From contig CANREU010000002.1 in assembly GCA_947629725.1 (NCBI GenBank), positions 1 to 36,265 of the forward strand: 36,265 nucleotides of DNA, written 5' to 3'. How positions within the stretch are numbered: the first letter of the stretch is position 1; each line of letters begins with the position of its first letter. Below the pieces are notes generated by a model. The model made no database searches. It saw only the letters and a program-made list of their open reading frames with translations, and had not been told where the DNA came from. The translations under genes were made by a program, and so were the position numbers. Below are positions 1 through 8,858 of the stretch, in pieces. This DNA comes from an uncultured Clostridia bacterium. GTDB lineage: Bacteria > Bacillota > Clostridia > Christensenellales > Borkfalkiaceae.

Positions 1-20
1 CCACAAGGGCGCCTGAACTT

Positions 21-620
21 TTACGCGAAGGCGTAGGTGAACGTTACGGGAGTGCCCGCGGAGGAGGTGTAGGAGATCGCGATCGAGCCAAGCTTTTCCG
101 CCGTGTAGGCTACCGTCACCGTCATCCCCGTGCAGGTGATGTCCGTCTGCAAGAAGGAGGCGGGTTCGGTGACCGCCGCGGAGAAGCTCCCCTCTTCCGC
201 TTTGACCTCGGCAAAGTAGCTCTCCGCAAACTTCAAGCCCTTCGCGGTGACGTCCGCCTCGGCGGGAGCGCCGCTCAATACGACCGTCTCGCCGTCCTTA
301 TACACCGTCTCGCCCGAAACGGTCGTCTTCGCCTCGGCGGGGATCTCGTAGCTGTCTCCCTCCTTTTCAAAGGTGTTCCACTGTTCGTAGGTGTAGGTGA
401 CCTTTACGCCGTCCTCCTGCGCCGTTGCGACAAACGTCCCCGTGAGGGTATCCGCGCCCGCGCCCGTCGTGACGGTGAGCGTCACCGTGCCATAGTCCTT
501 TGCCGCAAGGGCATTCAACGTTTTGTAGGGCTCCTTTTCTCCGCCGCCGCAGCCGACTGCTGCGATCGCGACTGTGAGCGCCACGCCCGCGCCGAGCAGG
601 GCAAACCACTTTTTCTTCAT
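21..620 (-). CDS. Small secreted lipoprotein, unknown function
   Basis: The protein is 199 aa. The start is the ATG at 620, which has an AAGGAGG ribosome-binding site that overlaps the stop codon of the frame ahead of it (TAA at 634-636); a longer frame reaching 671 has no such site. A lysine-rich start, a hydrophobic stretch and a lipobox ending AVGC put the lipidated cysteine at residue 24, so it should sit on the outer face of the membrane. The rest is Thr/Val/Ala-rich and looks all-beta, with no motif I recognise. It is the last visible gene of the carbohydrate operon and follows the LamG protein by 13 bases, so a role in binding or holding surface glycan is inferred from position only. 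Confidence 0.8.
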   Translation of the reverse strand: MKKKWFALLGAGVALTVAIAAVGCGGGEKEPYKTLNALAAKDYGTVTLTVTTGAGADTLTGTFVATAQEDGVKVTYTYEQWNTFEKEGDSYEIPAEAKTTVSGETVYKDGETVVLSGAPAEADVTAKGLKFAESYFAEVKAEEGSFSAAVTEPASFLQTDITCTGMTVTVAYTAEKLGSIAISYTSSAGTPVTFTYAFA

Positions 621-633
621 CTTCGTTTCCTCC

Positions 634-3600
634 TTATAAGCTGTGTTTGATCGCCGCCCACACGGCTGCAAGCGCCGTTACGGAGGCAAGGGTGCCTGCG
701 AGCGCCTTCAAGGCGATCTCGAGCGCCGAATCAAGTTCTGCGTTCGCTGCTTCCGCCGCCGTGTTGTAGGATGCGATCACGGTTTCGAGCGCCGCATATT
801 CCGTTGCCACTTCGCCGCGGACGGAGAGCGGGAGCTCTTCATACTGTTCCAGCGCGGCCTTGATCGCGTTGTACTTCGCCGCCACGCCCGTTGCGGACTG
901 TGCCGCGGAGACGGACGCCTTGAAGGCGTCGACCTGCTCCTTGAGGTTCTAGATCGTCACTTCCTTCGTCGCGGTGTACTCCTTGTCGACGGTGACTTTC
1001 GCGGTGTAGACGATCTTGCCGTCCGTCGTGTAGCCCGGTTCTGTGACTTGTTTGGTCACCGTGGCGGCCTTCGTCTCGACGTGGCCGCACCACTCCTTAT
1101 CGCAGGTGAGGGTGAGGGTCGCGGAGTAGCCGTCCTCCGTCTCCGTCCATGCCCAATCCTCGGTGTAGCTGTGCGCGGCGGCGTGGATGGTGACAGGGAC
1201 AAGAACTTCGCCCGCATACTCGCCCGTGACGGTGATGTGCGCGTAGGTCGAAAAAGGCTCCGAGGGGTCGCTCTCGGCGTTGGCGACTTGAACGGTATAG
1301 GTCGAAATGGCCTTGCCGTCTATCGTGAGGTCCGTGATCCCGAGGTCGTAGCTGCCGTCCGCCTTGTAGTGGAAGTTGGTCGTGCCTGCCGTAACGGTGG
1401 CGGCGAGCCCGAGGTCGGCAGTCACTTCATAGGTCGTGCAGAGCATGGGATAGCCGAGCTTTTCGGGGTGCACGCTGCCCTTCGCGATGTACTTGCCGTT
1501 TTCGACGACGACTTCCTTCCAGACGACGGGCACTTCCTTCTCGCCCTCATCCGAAAGTTTTGCGGAAGCGTTCACGGTTTTGAGGGAAGAAAGCACTTTC
1601 GCCGCGTCGGTGTTTGCGGTGACGGGGGTATTCGTGAGGCCCGCCGAAAGCGTTTCGGGTTTGATCGAGACTTCCTTCACGGAGGTGATGTTCTTCACGT
1701 CGGTGGAGATGACCCTGCCCGTTTCGAGGTAGCTTTGAACGAGCGCCTCATCCATCGCAAAGCCGTAGATCGCCACGTTGCGGAGAGACCCCTTCGCCGC
1801 CTTGTCGGCAGCGCCGTTGAAGCGGGAGCCGAGGGAGAAGCGATAATCGCCGTTCACCGCGCTCCAATCCTGCGGCACAGCCTTTTCCCAAATCTTTACG
1901 CCGTTCGCGTAGACGGTGAGGTTCCCGCCCTGCTGCAAGGAGCACACGACGCTCTGATATTCGTTTTCGGCGTCCCCGGGGAAGGTGTAGAACTTGCTAT
2001 CATAGAAAGGATTACCGGTCGAAGCGTCTTCTATGCCATGATAGAAAATCGCGATCTGCCTGTTCTCGCCGTTCGACCCCGCAGCTCTTCCTTGAATCGC
2101 AAAGCCTGCCTCGTTGCTTAAAGAGGCGAGCCCGAGATAGTGCTGCCACTCTTGATTTCCCGAGGTCTTGATCTCGAAGGCGATCGTGAAAGAGGTGAGG
2201 CTTGCGAACATGTTGCCGTCCGTCTGTGCGAGGCAGAGATGATTGTCGAAGGCAATGCCGCCGTCGTCGGGCGTAAACTGGTTCCAAAGCGGGTTGTTTT
2301 CGGGGGCGGAGCCGCCGATGTACTCATGGCCGAACTGAAGGTCGTTCTTGCCCGTGCTGTCCTTGCCGATGTTGCTTTGGTCCTTAAATTCATAGTGGGC
2401 AACGGGGTCGACGACTGCGGCCTCTTGTTTGATCGCGACGGTGACGTGCACCGCGCCGACCTCTTTGCCTTCTACGGTCGCCTTGCCCGTTACATGGAGT
2501 TCGGCGCCCACGATCGTGGCCTCGGTGAAGGTGACGTCCGCGGACTTTGTGGTGCCGCTGTCGCCGTAGGTCACCTCAACTTTCGCACCCCATTTGTTCA
2601 TTTCGGCGAGCATCTCCGCCTTCGTCATGGTGTCGGAAAGCTCTCCTTTCTGCGTATAGGTCACTTCTTGGGCGAGGGTCAACTTCTCGACGGTGAGCTG
2701 ATAGCGCACCTCGCGCGAGCAGACGACGGGAAGGCCGAGCTTGGTCGTATTCGCCGTGCCGACCGCGTAGTACTCTTCCCCGCTCTTTTCGACTTTCGTC
2801 CAAGTGATGGGCGAATTGGAGAAAACCTGCGGGCCGCCCTCGGAGAGGGTCGCCTTCACGTTCGCGGGGTTGAGTTCCGCGAACATCTCCGCCTCGGACA
2901 TCGAGGTGTTGAGTGCGGACTTGGTCGCGCCGCTCCCGCCGAAGTCGGGCTCGATGGCGGTGACGCGCTTGCTCGAGGAGAGGTCGTCCACCGTGAGTTT
3001 GCCGTTCGTGTTGTAAGCGGTAGCGCACGCCTCGTCCATTGCAAAGTCGTACAGCGCGACATTGCGAAGAGAGCCCGTCGACGGGTTAATTGCATTCCCG
3101 TTATACGCAGACCCGATGGAGAAGGTGCTCGGCTCAGCTTTGGCGGGAGACCAATCTTCGGGAAGAGCTGCGGGAAGTTTCTCTACATCATCATGCGTAG
3201 ACTCCTTTGTAACTTCCACGCCGTTCATCCAGCAGCGGAGCTGCCCGCCGGGCTGCGCCGAAATAATGATTTTAATGAAATCCTCGACGCTCGTAATGGG
3301 AAGGCTTGCAGTATTCCAATACTCGCCGATATTCGCGTTGCTCGTTCCTTCGGCAATCAAGCCGCCGTTGAGAGTTGCATCGCCGCGCGCTACGAACGCC
3401 AAGTCGTATGCGCTATTGCCGACGCCGACGTAGTGCCCCCACGAGCTGGAAGCGTCGGAAGTCTTGACCTCAAAGGCAAGCGTGAAGGCGGTGACGTCCT
3501 TAAACATATTGTTGGTTGTCGTCTGTGCCATGCAGAGCTGGTTGGTGAAAGAGATCCCGCCGCCGTCCACAAGCGTATATTTATCCCACAAATCGCCTGT

Positions 3601-3819
3601 CCCGCCATCAACCCATTTCCTTCCGAACACCAGATCGTACTTGCCCATGCTGTCTTTGAGCACGGTGTCCTCCGATTTGAACTCGTAGAGGGCGATGGGC
3701 TTCACCTCTGCGGGCTCTTCCGCACGTGCGGCAAAGGGCGCCGCCAGCCCGGCCGCACAGCTCATCGCGAGCGCCGCGCCGAGGACGAACGTCCAAATGC
3801 CTTTCGCTGTCTTTGTCAT
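634..3819 (-). CDS. Large LamG/Ig-like surface protein, interrupted by an in-frame TAG
   Basis: The ATG at 3819 has an AAGGAGG site. The frame runs 956 codons to a TAG at 949-951, then stays open for 104 more codons to TAA at 634-636. A signal peptide (residues 1-33) is followed by a LamG/concanavalin-like domain (about 40-270), bacterial Ig-like modules (about 285-465), a second LamG domain (about 470-705), further Ig-like modules, and a Cys-containing segment. The part after the TAG is an Ala/Glu-rich helical stretch ending in a hydrophobic segment with a basic tail, which is what a C-terminal membrane anchor looks like. The N-terminal 250 residues resemble the LamG protein at 12378-15233 closely, so the two are paralogues. 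LamG domains usually bind carbohydrate; no catalytic motif is visible. As written, the product would stop at 949 and lack the anchor. Confidence 0.8.
949..951 (-). other. In-frame TAG stop inside the LamG reading frame
   Basis: The codon before is ATC and the codons after are AAC CTC AAG GAG. The frame beyond is open for 104 codons, has coding-like composition, and no ribosome-binding site precedes its first GTG. TAG is a normal stop in this genome: the genes ending at 8859 and 18005 both use it. The likely reading is therefore a recent nonsense change (or a sequence error), with programmed readthrough as the less likely choice. Confidence 0.7.
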
Positions 3820-3950
3820 ACCTTTCCTCCTTATCCCGCACGGTGTCTCCGTGACGGTTATTTCTATAAACGCCGCTTTCGCGTTCGTTCCTTTTTCAAT
3901 CCCTCGCCCGCCCTCCCCCTCTCTCGAGGGGAAAAGCGGGGTTCAGGGGG
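3820..3950. other. Intergenic gap inside the carbohydrate operon with a G/C-rich hairpin
   Basis: This 131-base gap lies between the GH43 stop and the LamG start. It holds a CCCCTC-GAGA-GAGGGG hairpin (about 3917-3932), seen on the minus strand just after the GH43 stop, within a run of alternating C-rich and G-rich blocks like the repeats at 21395, 28050 and 31130. I see no convincing -35/-10 pair and no T-run, so transcription probably continues into the LamG gene. Confidence 0.4.
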
Positions 3951-4793
3951 TCATGGACAAGTTTTTGTTTGCAGCGGGAACACGGCGAGCCGCTCTTCGG
4001 GCGACAGGTTGGGGCGGTGAAGGGCGACGCGCCGCGTCCCCTCAAGGTCCGTAAAGATCATGCCGTGCCCGCCGTCCTTTTCAAAGATCATCCGCTCGAA
4101 GCGGTAGTCCCCCATCGGCTCCTCCGCCGTGCTCTTCGCCATGCAGTAGCCGTCCTTTGCAAAGGTGGACCAGTAGAGGGCGATCTTGCCCTCGTCCGCA
4201 AGGAAGGGCCCTTCCGCGACATAGCCGCGGCGGCCCGCGTCCTCGATCTCAACCGAAAATCCGCAGTGCTTTCCGCTCACGATCTTTTTTGGCTCGCCCG
4301 CAAGGGAACGCAGATCCTCCGTGAGGGGAGCGATGTAGAGCGCGCCGTCGCCGTCCGCCGTCACGGGAGACACCCACTCGTTGGAAAAGCAGAGGTAGGG
4401 CGTATCGCGGTAGACGAAGAGGGTCGCGTCGAGGCAGGTCCAGCCCGCGGGCGTGACGTAGTCCCCCGTAAGCGGAACAAAGGGCCCGCATAGAGACTCG
4501 GAGACGAAGATCATGCTCCCCCGCCCCTTCTCTTTACAGAAGAGGGAGAGGATGAGATAATACTTCCCGCGGTAGCGGTGCAGCTCGGGCGCCCAGCGCT
4601 GGATGTAGCCCGCAAGATGTTTTTCCTCCACGAGGGTGCAGACCCGCTCAAAAGTCTTAAGGTCGCGGGAGCGGTAGAGCGTGAGGTCGCTCCCGAGGTC
4701 CCAGCAGGCCTGCCCCGTCGTCCCGAGCAGATAATACACCCCGTCCTCGACGTAGACAAACGGGTCGCGGACGCGAAGTTCCTCTCTTTTCAT
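3951..4793 (-). CDS. Glycoside hydrolase family 43 (five-bladed propeller)
   Basis: The protein is 280 aa. The ATG at 4793 overlaps the stop of the upstream gene as ATGA and has a GGAGAGGGT site, which points to translational coupling; a longer start at 4823 is not supported. The GH43 pattern is visible: RDPF with Asp10 as probable base, WAPELH near 67-72, LDATLF with Asp122 as probable pKa modulator, and AEGPFL with Glu194 as probable acid. There is no signal peptide, so it acts in the cytoplasm on imported oligosaccharide. GH43 members are arabinofuranosidases, xylosidases or galactosidases; the exact substrate cannot be read from the sequence. The length is that of a single-domain GH43 without an accessory module. 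It follows the alpha-galactosidase in the same operon, suggesting stepwise cleavage of a mixed arabinose/galactose side chain. Confidence 0.82.
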   Translation of the reverse strand: MKREELRVRDPFVYVEDGVYYLLGTTGQACWDLGSDLTLYRSRDLKTFERVCTLVEEKHLAGYIQRWAPELHRYRGKYYLILSLFCKEKGRGSMIFVSESLCGPFVPLTGDYVTPAGWTCLDATLFVYRDTPYLCFSNEWVSPVTADGDGALYIAPLTEDLRSLAGEPKKIVSGKHCGFSVEIEDAGRRGYVAEGPFLADEGKIALYWSTFAKDGYCMAKSTAEEPMGDYRFERMIFEKDGGHGMIFTDLEGTRRVALHRPNLSPEERLAVFPLQTKTCP

Positions 4794-6904
4794 ACCCTCT
4801 CCATGAGGAGCACGCACCCCCAAAGGGCGCAGTCCTTTGCCGTAAATTTCAAAACGCCGTCCTCTATGCGCACGTCCTCGGGGCGGTTATACGCCGCCTT
4901 CACGCGGAAATCGCCCGTATTTATCGCAAATTCCGCCTTCGGCGCGCGGATGGCATAGGCGTAGACGAGCTTCTCCTTCCCGTCGCCCGACTCCCGCACG
5001 AGATAGGTGCGGCCCACGGGATCGAGATAGGAGACGATCTCGCCGTCCCAAATGCAAACCGTCTTGCCCTCTTTTACGATGGGCGAGACCGTGCGGTAGA
5101 ACGAGACCGCCCGCCCGAGCTCTTCGAGGATCTCCCGCGGCTTATTTGCGAGATTGCCCGAAAGGCAGATCCGCCCGAGCATCGCCTTTGCCATCGTGAA
5201 GCGCACCTCTTCCAAACCGTATTCGTCGCGGATGGTCGCCCAGATCTGCAATTTGCGGGGCGGGATGTAGCGGTGCAGGTTGCACGCGACGTTGACCCCC
5301 GCGGGGTTCTCGTGCGCGTCCGAAAAGGACACCATGTCCGCCAGCTCCAAAAAGGCGGGCTCGTGCCGCATGCCGCCCGAGGAACAGATCTCGAGGACGA
5401 CCTCGGGGAGCTCCCTTTTCAGCTCGCGGTAGAAGTCGAGAACGCCCTCGATGTGGGCGCGCAGCCCCTCGCCGAGGCTCTCCGCGCCGTCGGCGCCGAG
5501 CCCCACGTTCTCGTTGTAATCGACTTTAATGTACCCCACGCCGTTCTCTCTCAGCGCGCGGATGACCTTTTCGCGGAGATATTCCCGCGCCTCCGCCTTG
5601 CGGAAGTCGAAAAAGACGACCCCGCGGTGGGAGATGGGTCTCCCCGCCCGCGTGAGGAAAAATTCGGGGTGCTCGCGGTAGATCTCGCACGCCGTGTTCG
5701 CGTTCTCGAATTCATACCAGAGCCCGAGCGACATGCCGTGGGAGCGTACCCTTTCGGAAAAGGCCTTGATCCCCCGCGGGAAGGCGGTCCTGTCCGTCTC
5801 CCAATCGCCGATGACTTTGCGCGCCGCGCCCTCGGCCTTTTTGAACCAGCCGTCGTCCACCACAAAATAGCGGCAGCCGAGCTCCTCCGCGGCGGAGAGG
5901 AGCTTTTCGAGCTTCTCCTCCGAGGGATTGCCCCAAGAGTAGCAATATTCGTTGTAGAGGACGGGAAGGTCCTCCTCGGTTTTCTTCACCGTCTCGCGGC
6001 GGAAGCGCTCCAAGAGACGGTGGCACGCCTCCTCCAGATCGCCCTTTACGACGGTGAGGAAGGCGCGGTCGGAGCAAATTTTCTCACCCCGTTTTAAGGT
6101 TTTGCGCCAATGGGCGGTGAGAAAGTCCCCTCTGCCGCCGCCCACGGAGATGTTGTTGTTGCGGAAGACCGTCTCGATCGTCCACGAGGCGGGCGCCTCG
6201 ATCGCCGCCGCCCAGCACACGCCGTGCGCACGGTCCTCCACGGCGACGAAAGGCAGCTGCCCGCGGGCGGGCATGGTGCCCGTTTGCGTCCACTTTTCGA
6301 TGCGGAGCCCCAGCCCCGACCACGAGGGCTCGAAGGCGATGCGGTCGGTCGGGACAGAGTAGAGCTTGCCCTCCCCGCTCCAATTGCTCACGAGCTTGTG
6401 GAGCACCACCTCCTGCGGAAGGTTCTGCCGCCCGTAGGGGGAGACCCCCGAAAAGTTGAAGCTCGGGAGCGCCTCGACGACGACGGGCTCCCCCGTGTTT
6501 TCGAGTTCGTTGCGGGAGGTGAGAAGCCCCTCGCCCTTGTACCATTCGAGAATGTTGCGGCAGACGAGCCCCTTGCCGTTTGCAAAGCGGGAGACGAGCA
6601 CCGTCTTTTTCCCCTCCTCGGAGAGCTCCTGCCCCTCGAGACGGAGGCCGAACGCCGTATCCGCATAGCGGAGGGTGTTCCCCGCGGCGAAATCGCGCGA
6701 AAAGCCGTCCCCCTCGAGCGCAACATGGAGCATGGGCTCGAGGTCGATCATCGCGCCGATGGGGCTCACGCCCGCGATTTTATCGTCGTTGACGTCCCCC
6801 TCCGTCCCGCAAGGGAGAAGGAGAAACTGCGTCACGCCGTTCACTGTGGCGAACAGCGCCGTCATATCGCCGAAGCGGAATGTTTTTTTCTCAAGATGAT
6901 ACAC
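4790..6904 (-). CDS. Alpha-galactosidase, glycoside hydrolase family 36
   Basis: The protein is 704 aa, the normal GH36 size. An N-terminal beta-sandwich (about 1-300) precedes a TIM barrel. Family motifs are YFVVDDGWF near 346-354, KVDYNEN with Asp462 as the expected nucleophile, CSSGGMRHEP near 507-516, and SFSDAHEN with Asp529 as the expected acid/base. There is no signal peptide, so it should release galactose from imported oligosaccharides in the cytoplasm. The start is taken as GTG at 6904 because the N-terminus from there fits the family, though the ribosome-binding site is weak and ATG at 6865 is an alternative. It lies 19 bases after the permease gene and overlaps the GH43 gene as ATGA. 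Confidence 0.88.
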   Translation of the reverse strand: MYHLEKKTFRFGDMTALFATVNGVTQFLLLPCGTEGDVNDDKIAGVSPIGAMIDLEPMLHVALEGDGFSRDFAAGNTLRYADTAFGLRLEGQELSEEGKKTVLVSRFANGKGLVCRNILEWYKGEGLLTSRNELENTGEPVVVEALPSFNFSGVSPYGRQNLPQEVVLHKLVSNWSGEGKLYSVPTDRIAFEPSWSGLGLRIEKWTQTGTMPARGQLPFVAVEDRAHGVCWAAAIEAPASWTIETVFRNNNISVGGGRGDFLTAHWRKTLKRGEKICSDRAFLTVVKGDLEEACHRLLERFRRETVKKTEEDLPVLYNEYCYSWGNPSEEKLEKLLSAAEELGCRYFVVDDGWFKKAEGAARKVIGDWETDRTAFPRGIKAFSERVRSHGMSLGLWYEFENANTACEIYREHPEFFLTRAGRPISHRGVVFFDFRKAEAREYLREKVIRALRENGVGYIKVDYNENVGLGADGAESLGEGLRAHIEGVLDFYRELKRELPEVVLEICSSGGMRHEPAFLELADMVSFSDAHENPAGVNVACNLHRYIPPRKLQIWATIRDEYGLEEVRFTMAKAMLGRICLSGNLANKPREILEELGRAVSFYRTVSPIVKEGKTVCIWDGEIVSYLDPVGRTYLVRESGDGKEKLVYAYAIRAPKAEFAINTGDFRVKAAYNRPEDVRIEDGVLKFTAKDCALWGCVLLMERV

Positions 6905-6923
6905 GGATCTGCACGGCGGGCGG

Positions 6924-7835
6924 TCAGCTCTTGATCGCGCCCACCATCACACCTTTTGTAAAGTATTTTTGCAAAAACGGATAGATCGCCATGATGGGCA
7001 GGAGCCCGATGATCATCATGGCCGCGTTGGAGCCCTGCTCGAACACGCGGGAAGGATCCCAGCCGCCCCCCTGTCCTTCCCCTCTCGCGTTGTTGAGGCC
7101 TTCGCGGATCTTGAGGGCGAGCGGCGAGAGATTCTTCGCGTTGGAAAGGAGGAGAGAGGGCCAATACCAGTCGTCCCATTTGGCGACGATGTAGTAGAGC
7201 AGCACGGTCGCCATGCCCGCTCCCGAGAGCGGGAGGACGAAGGTGAAGAGGATGCGCCATTCGCTCGCGCCGTCTAAACGGCAGGAGTCGATGATGCTCT
7301 CCGGCACTTGGTTGAAGAAGTTGCGGAGAATGATCATATTGAAGGTGTTGATGCCGAAGGGGATCACGAGGCTGAAGAGATTATCCGTCCCCACCGTGTC
7401 CTTTATCGTGAGGTACATGGGCACGAGCCCGCCCCCGAAAAACATCGTGAACACGATGAAGAAGAAGATGATGCGGAGCCCCGGCACCCCCTTCTTGGTG
7501 AAGGCATACGCCCCGAGGGAGGTGAGTACCATCGAGTAGACGCAGCCGAAGATCGTCACGAACAGGGAGACCCCGAACGCCTGCATGATGTTGTCTTGAT
7601 AGAGGGTCACCTTGTAGTTCTCGAAGTTGAAATGGAGCGGGAACACGAGAACGGTGGTGCTGCTCGCCTGCAAATAGTCGGACTTGGAGGCAAAGCTCAA
7701 GAGCACGAGGTAAACGATCGGCATGACACAGACGAGGGCAAAGAGGGCGAAGAACGCGATGATGACGACGTCGAACGCCTTCACCTTCCTCTTTTTTCTC
7801 TTTTTCGCCGCGGGAGCGGCAACCGTTTCCTGCAT
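6924..7835 (-). CDS. CUT1 sugar ABC transporter permease, YtcP/LplC type
   Basis: The protein is 303 aa with about six membrane segments after a basic N-terminus. The inner-membrane permease signature (EAA loop) is seen as DSCRLDGASEWRILFTFVLP in the second half, where the ATPase would dock. The AAGGAGGGG site overlaps the stop of the preceding permease gene, so the two should be translated together as a heterodimer. It belongs to the branch of CUT1 permeases found with long LplA-like binding proteins and imports complex oligosaccharides. No ATPase gene is present in the operon; such systems commonly borrow a shared MsmX-type ATPase encoded elsewhere. Confidence 0.88.
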   Translation of the reverse strand: MQETVAAPAAKKRKKRKVKAFDVVIIAFFALFALVCVMPIVYLVLLSFASKSDYLQASSTTVLVFPLHFNFENYKVTLYQDNIMQAFGVSLFVTIFGCVYSMVLTSLGAYAFTKKGVPGLRIIFFFIVFTMFFGGGLVPMYLTIKDTVGTDNLFSLVIPFGINTFNMIILRNFFNQVPESIIDSCRLDGASEWRILFTFVLPLSGAGMATVLLYYIVAKWDDWYWPSLLLSNAKNLSPLALKIREGLNNARGEGQGGGWDPSRVFEQGSNAAMMIIGLLPIMAIYPFLQKYFTKGVMVGAIKS

Positions 7836-7845
7836 ACTCCCCTCC

Positions 7846-8850
7846 TTAGTCGATCGTGAACATGCTGTAGCCGTTGATCTTCTTCGTGATGACGTTCCCC
7901 GCGATGAGGAAGGCGAAGTTGATCACAGACTTGAAGAGGTTCACTGCCGTCGAGAGCGCGTAGCCTCCGCCCCCCGTCTTCTCCGTGAACAGGCGGTAGA
8001 TGTAGGTGTCGATGATGTCCGCCGTGCCGTAGAGATAGGGATTGTAGAGGTTGTAGATGGGGTCGAAGCCCGCGTTCATGATGTTGGCGAGCTGCATGAT
8101 GAACATCACCGTGCAGACGGGCATGATCATGGGGAACGTGATGTGCACCATGAGCCCGATGCGCTTGCAGCCGTCGATCTTCGCCGCCTCGTAGAGGGTG
8201 GGATCGATCCCCGAGATCGCGGCGGTGTAGATGATCGTCCCCCATCCCGTGCCCTTCCATATCTCCGTGAGGAGCAAAATGGGATAGAACGCGCCCTGAT
8301 TGGTGAGGAAGGAGACGCGGCTCCCGCCGAATGCGACGATGATGTTGTTGAAGAGCCCGTCGTCCATTGCAAGGAGCATCTTCACGAGCCCGCCGAGGAT
8401 GACCCACGAGATGAAGTTGGGCAGATACATGCACGTCTGCACCGCCTTCTTGAAGCGCTTGCCCATGAGTTCGTTGAGCAGGATCGCCACGATGATGGGC
8501 ACGGGGAAACAGATCCCGAGGCGGAGCAGGCTGATGATGAAGGTGTTGCGGATGGCGCGTAGGAGATCGGGCTGGGAAAAGAGGGTCTGGAAGTTCTCCC
8601 AGCCGATCCACGGGCTCCCGATGATGCCGTATTTCGGCCGCCACTCCTTCCATGCGAGGATGACCCCGTACATCGGAACATAGCAGTAGACGATGTAGAA
8701 GATCACGACGGGCAGCAGCATGAGATAGATATGGCGGAATCTCCATACCTTACCCCAGAATTTATTCCAACGGCCCGTGTTTTTTCTCTTCGTCTCCTCC
8801 CGCTGCGAGGCGGAGACCGCCGCGGCGGGCACTGCTCTTTCCCGTTTCAT
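7846..8850 (-). CDS. CUT1 sugar ABC transporter permease, LplB type
   Basis: The protein is 334 aa. A basic, Ala-rich cytoplasmic N-terminus of about 40 residues leads into six membrane segments. The EAA loop reads YEAAKIDGCKRIGLMVHITF. The LplB branch is recognised by the FYIVYCYVPMYG opening segment and the GWENF motif before the first large extracellular loop. The ATG at 8850 has an AGGAG site that overlaps the TAG stop of the preceding beta-helix gene. It should pair with the YtcP-type permease just downstream and receive substrate from the lipoprotein encoded at 10560-12365. Confidence 0.88.
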   Translation of the reverse strand: MKRERAVPAAAVSASQREETKRKNTGRWNKFWGKVWRFRHIYLMLLPVVIFYIVYCYVPMYGVILAWKEWRPKYGIIGSPWIGWENFQTLFSQPDLLRAIRNTFIISLLRLGICFPVPIIVAILLNELMGKRFKKAVQTCMYLPNFISWVILGGLVKMLLAMDDGLFNNIIVAFGGSRVSFLTNQGAFYPILLLTEIWKGTGWGTIIYTAAISGIDPTLYEAAKIDGCKRIGLMVHITFPMIMPVCTVMFIMQLANIMNAGFDPIYNLYNPYLYGTADIIDTYIYRLFTEKTGGGGYALSTAVNLFKSVINFAFLIAGNVITKKINGYSMFTID

Positions 8851-8858
8851 AGGCGCTC

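Noticed and set aside
634-885. The frame after the TAG as a separate 83-codon gene starting at GTG
   Set aside because: There is no ribosome-binding site, and the same frame is already coding-like for 21 codons before the GTG. It is better read as the cut-off C-terminus of the LamG protein.
634-3819. Genome-wide recoding of TAG to an amino acid
   Set aside because: The genes ending at 8859 and 18005 use TAG as a proper stop, one with the next gene's ribosome-binding site overlapping it and one with a terminator soon after.
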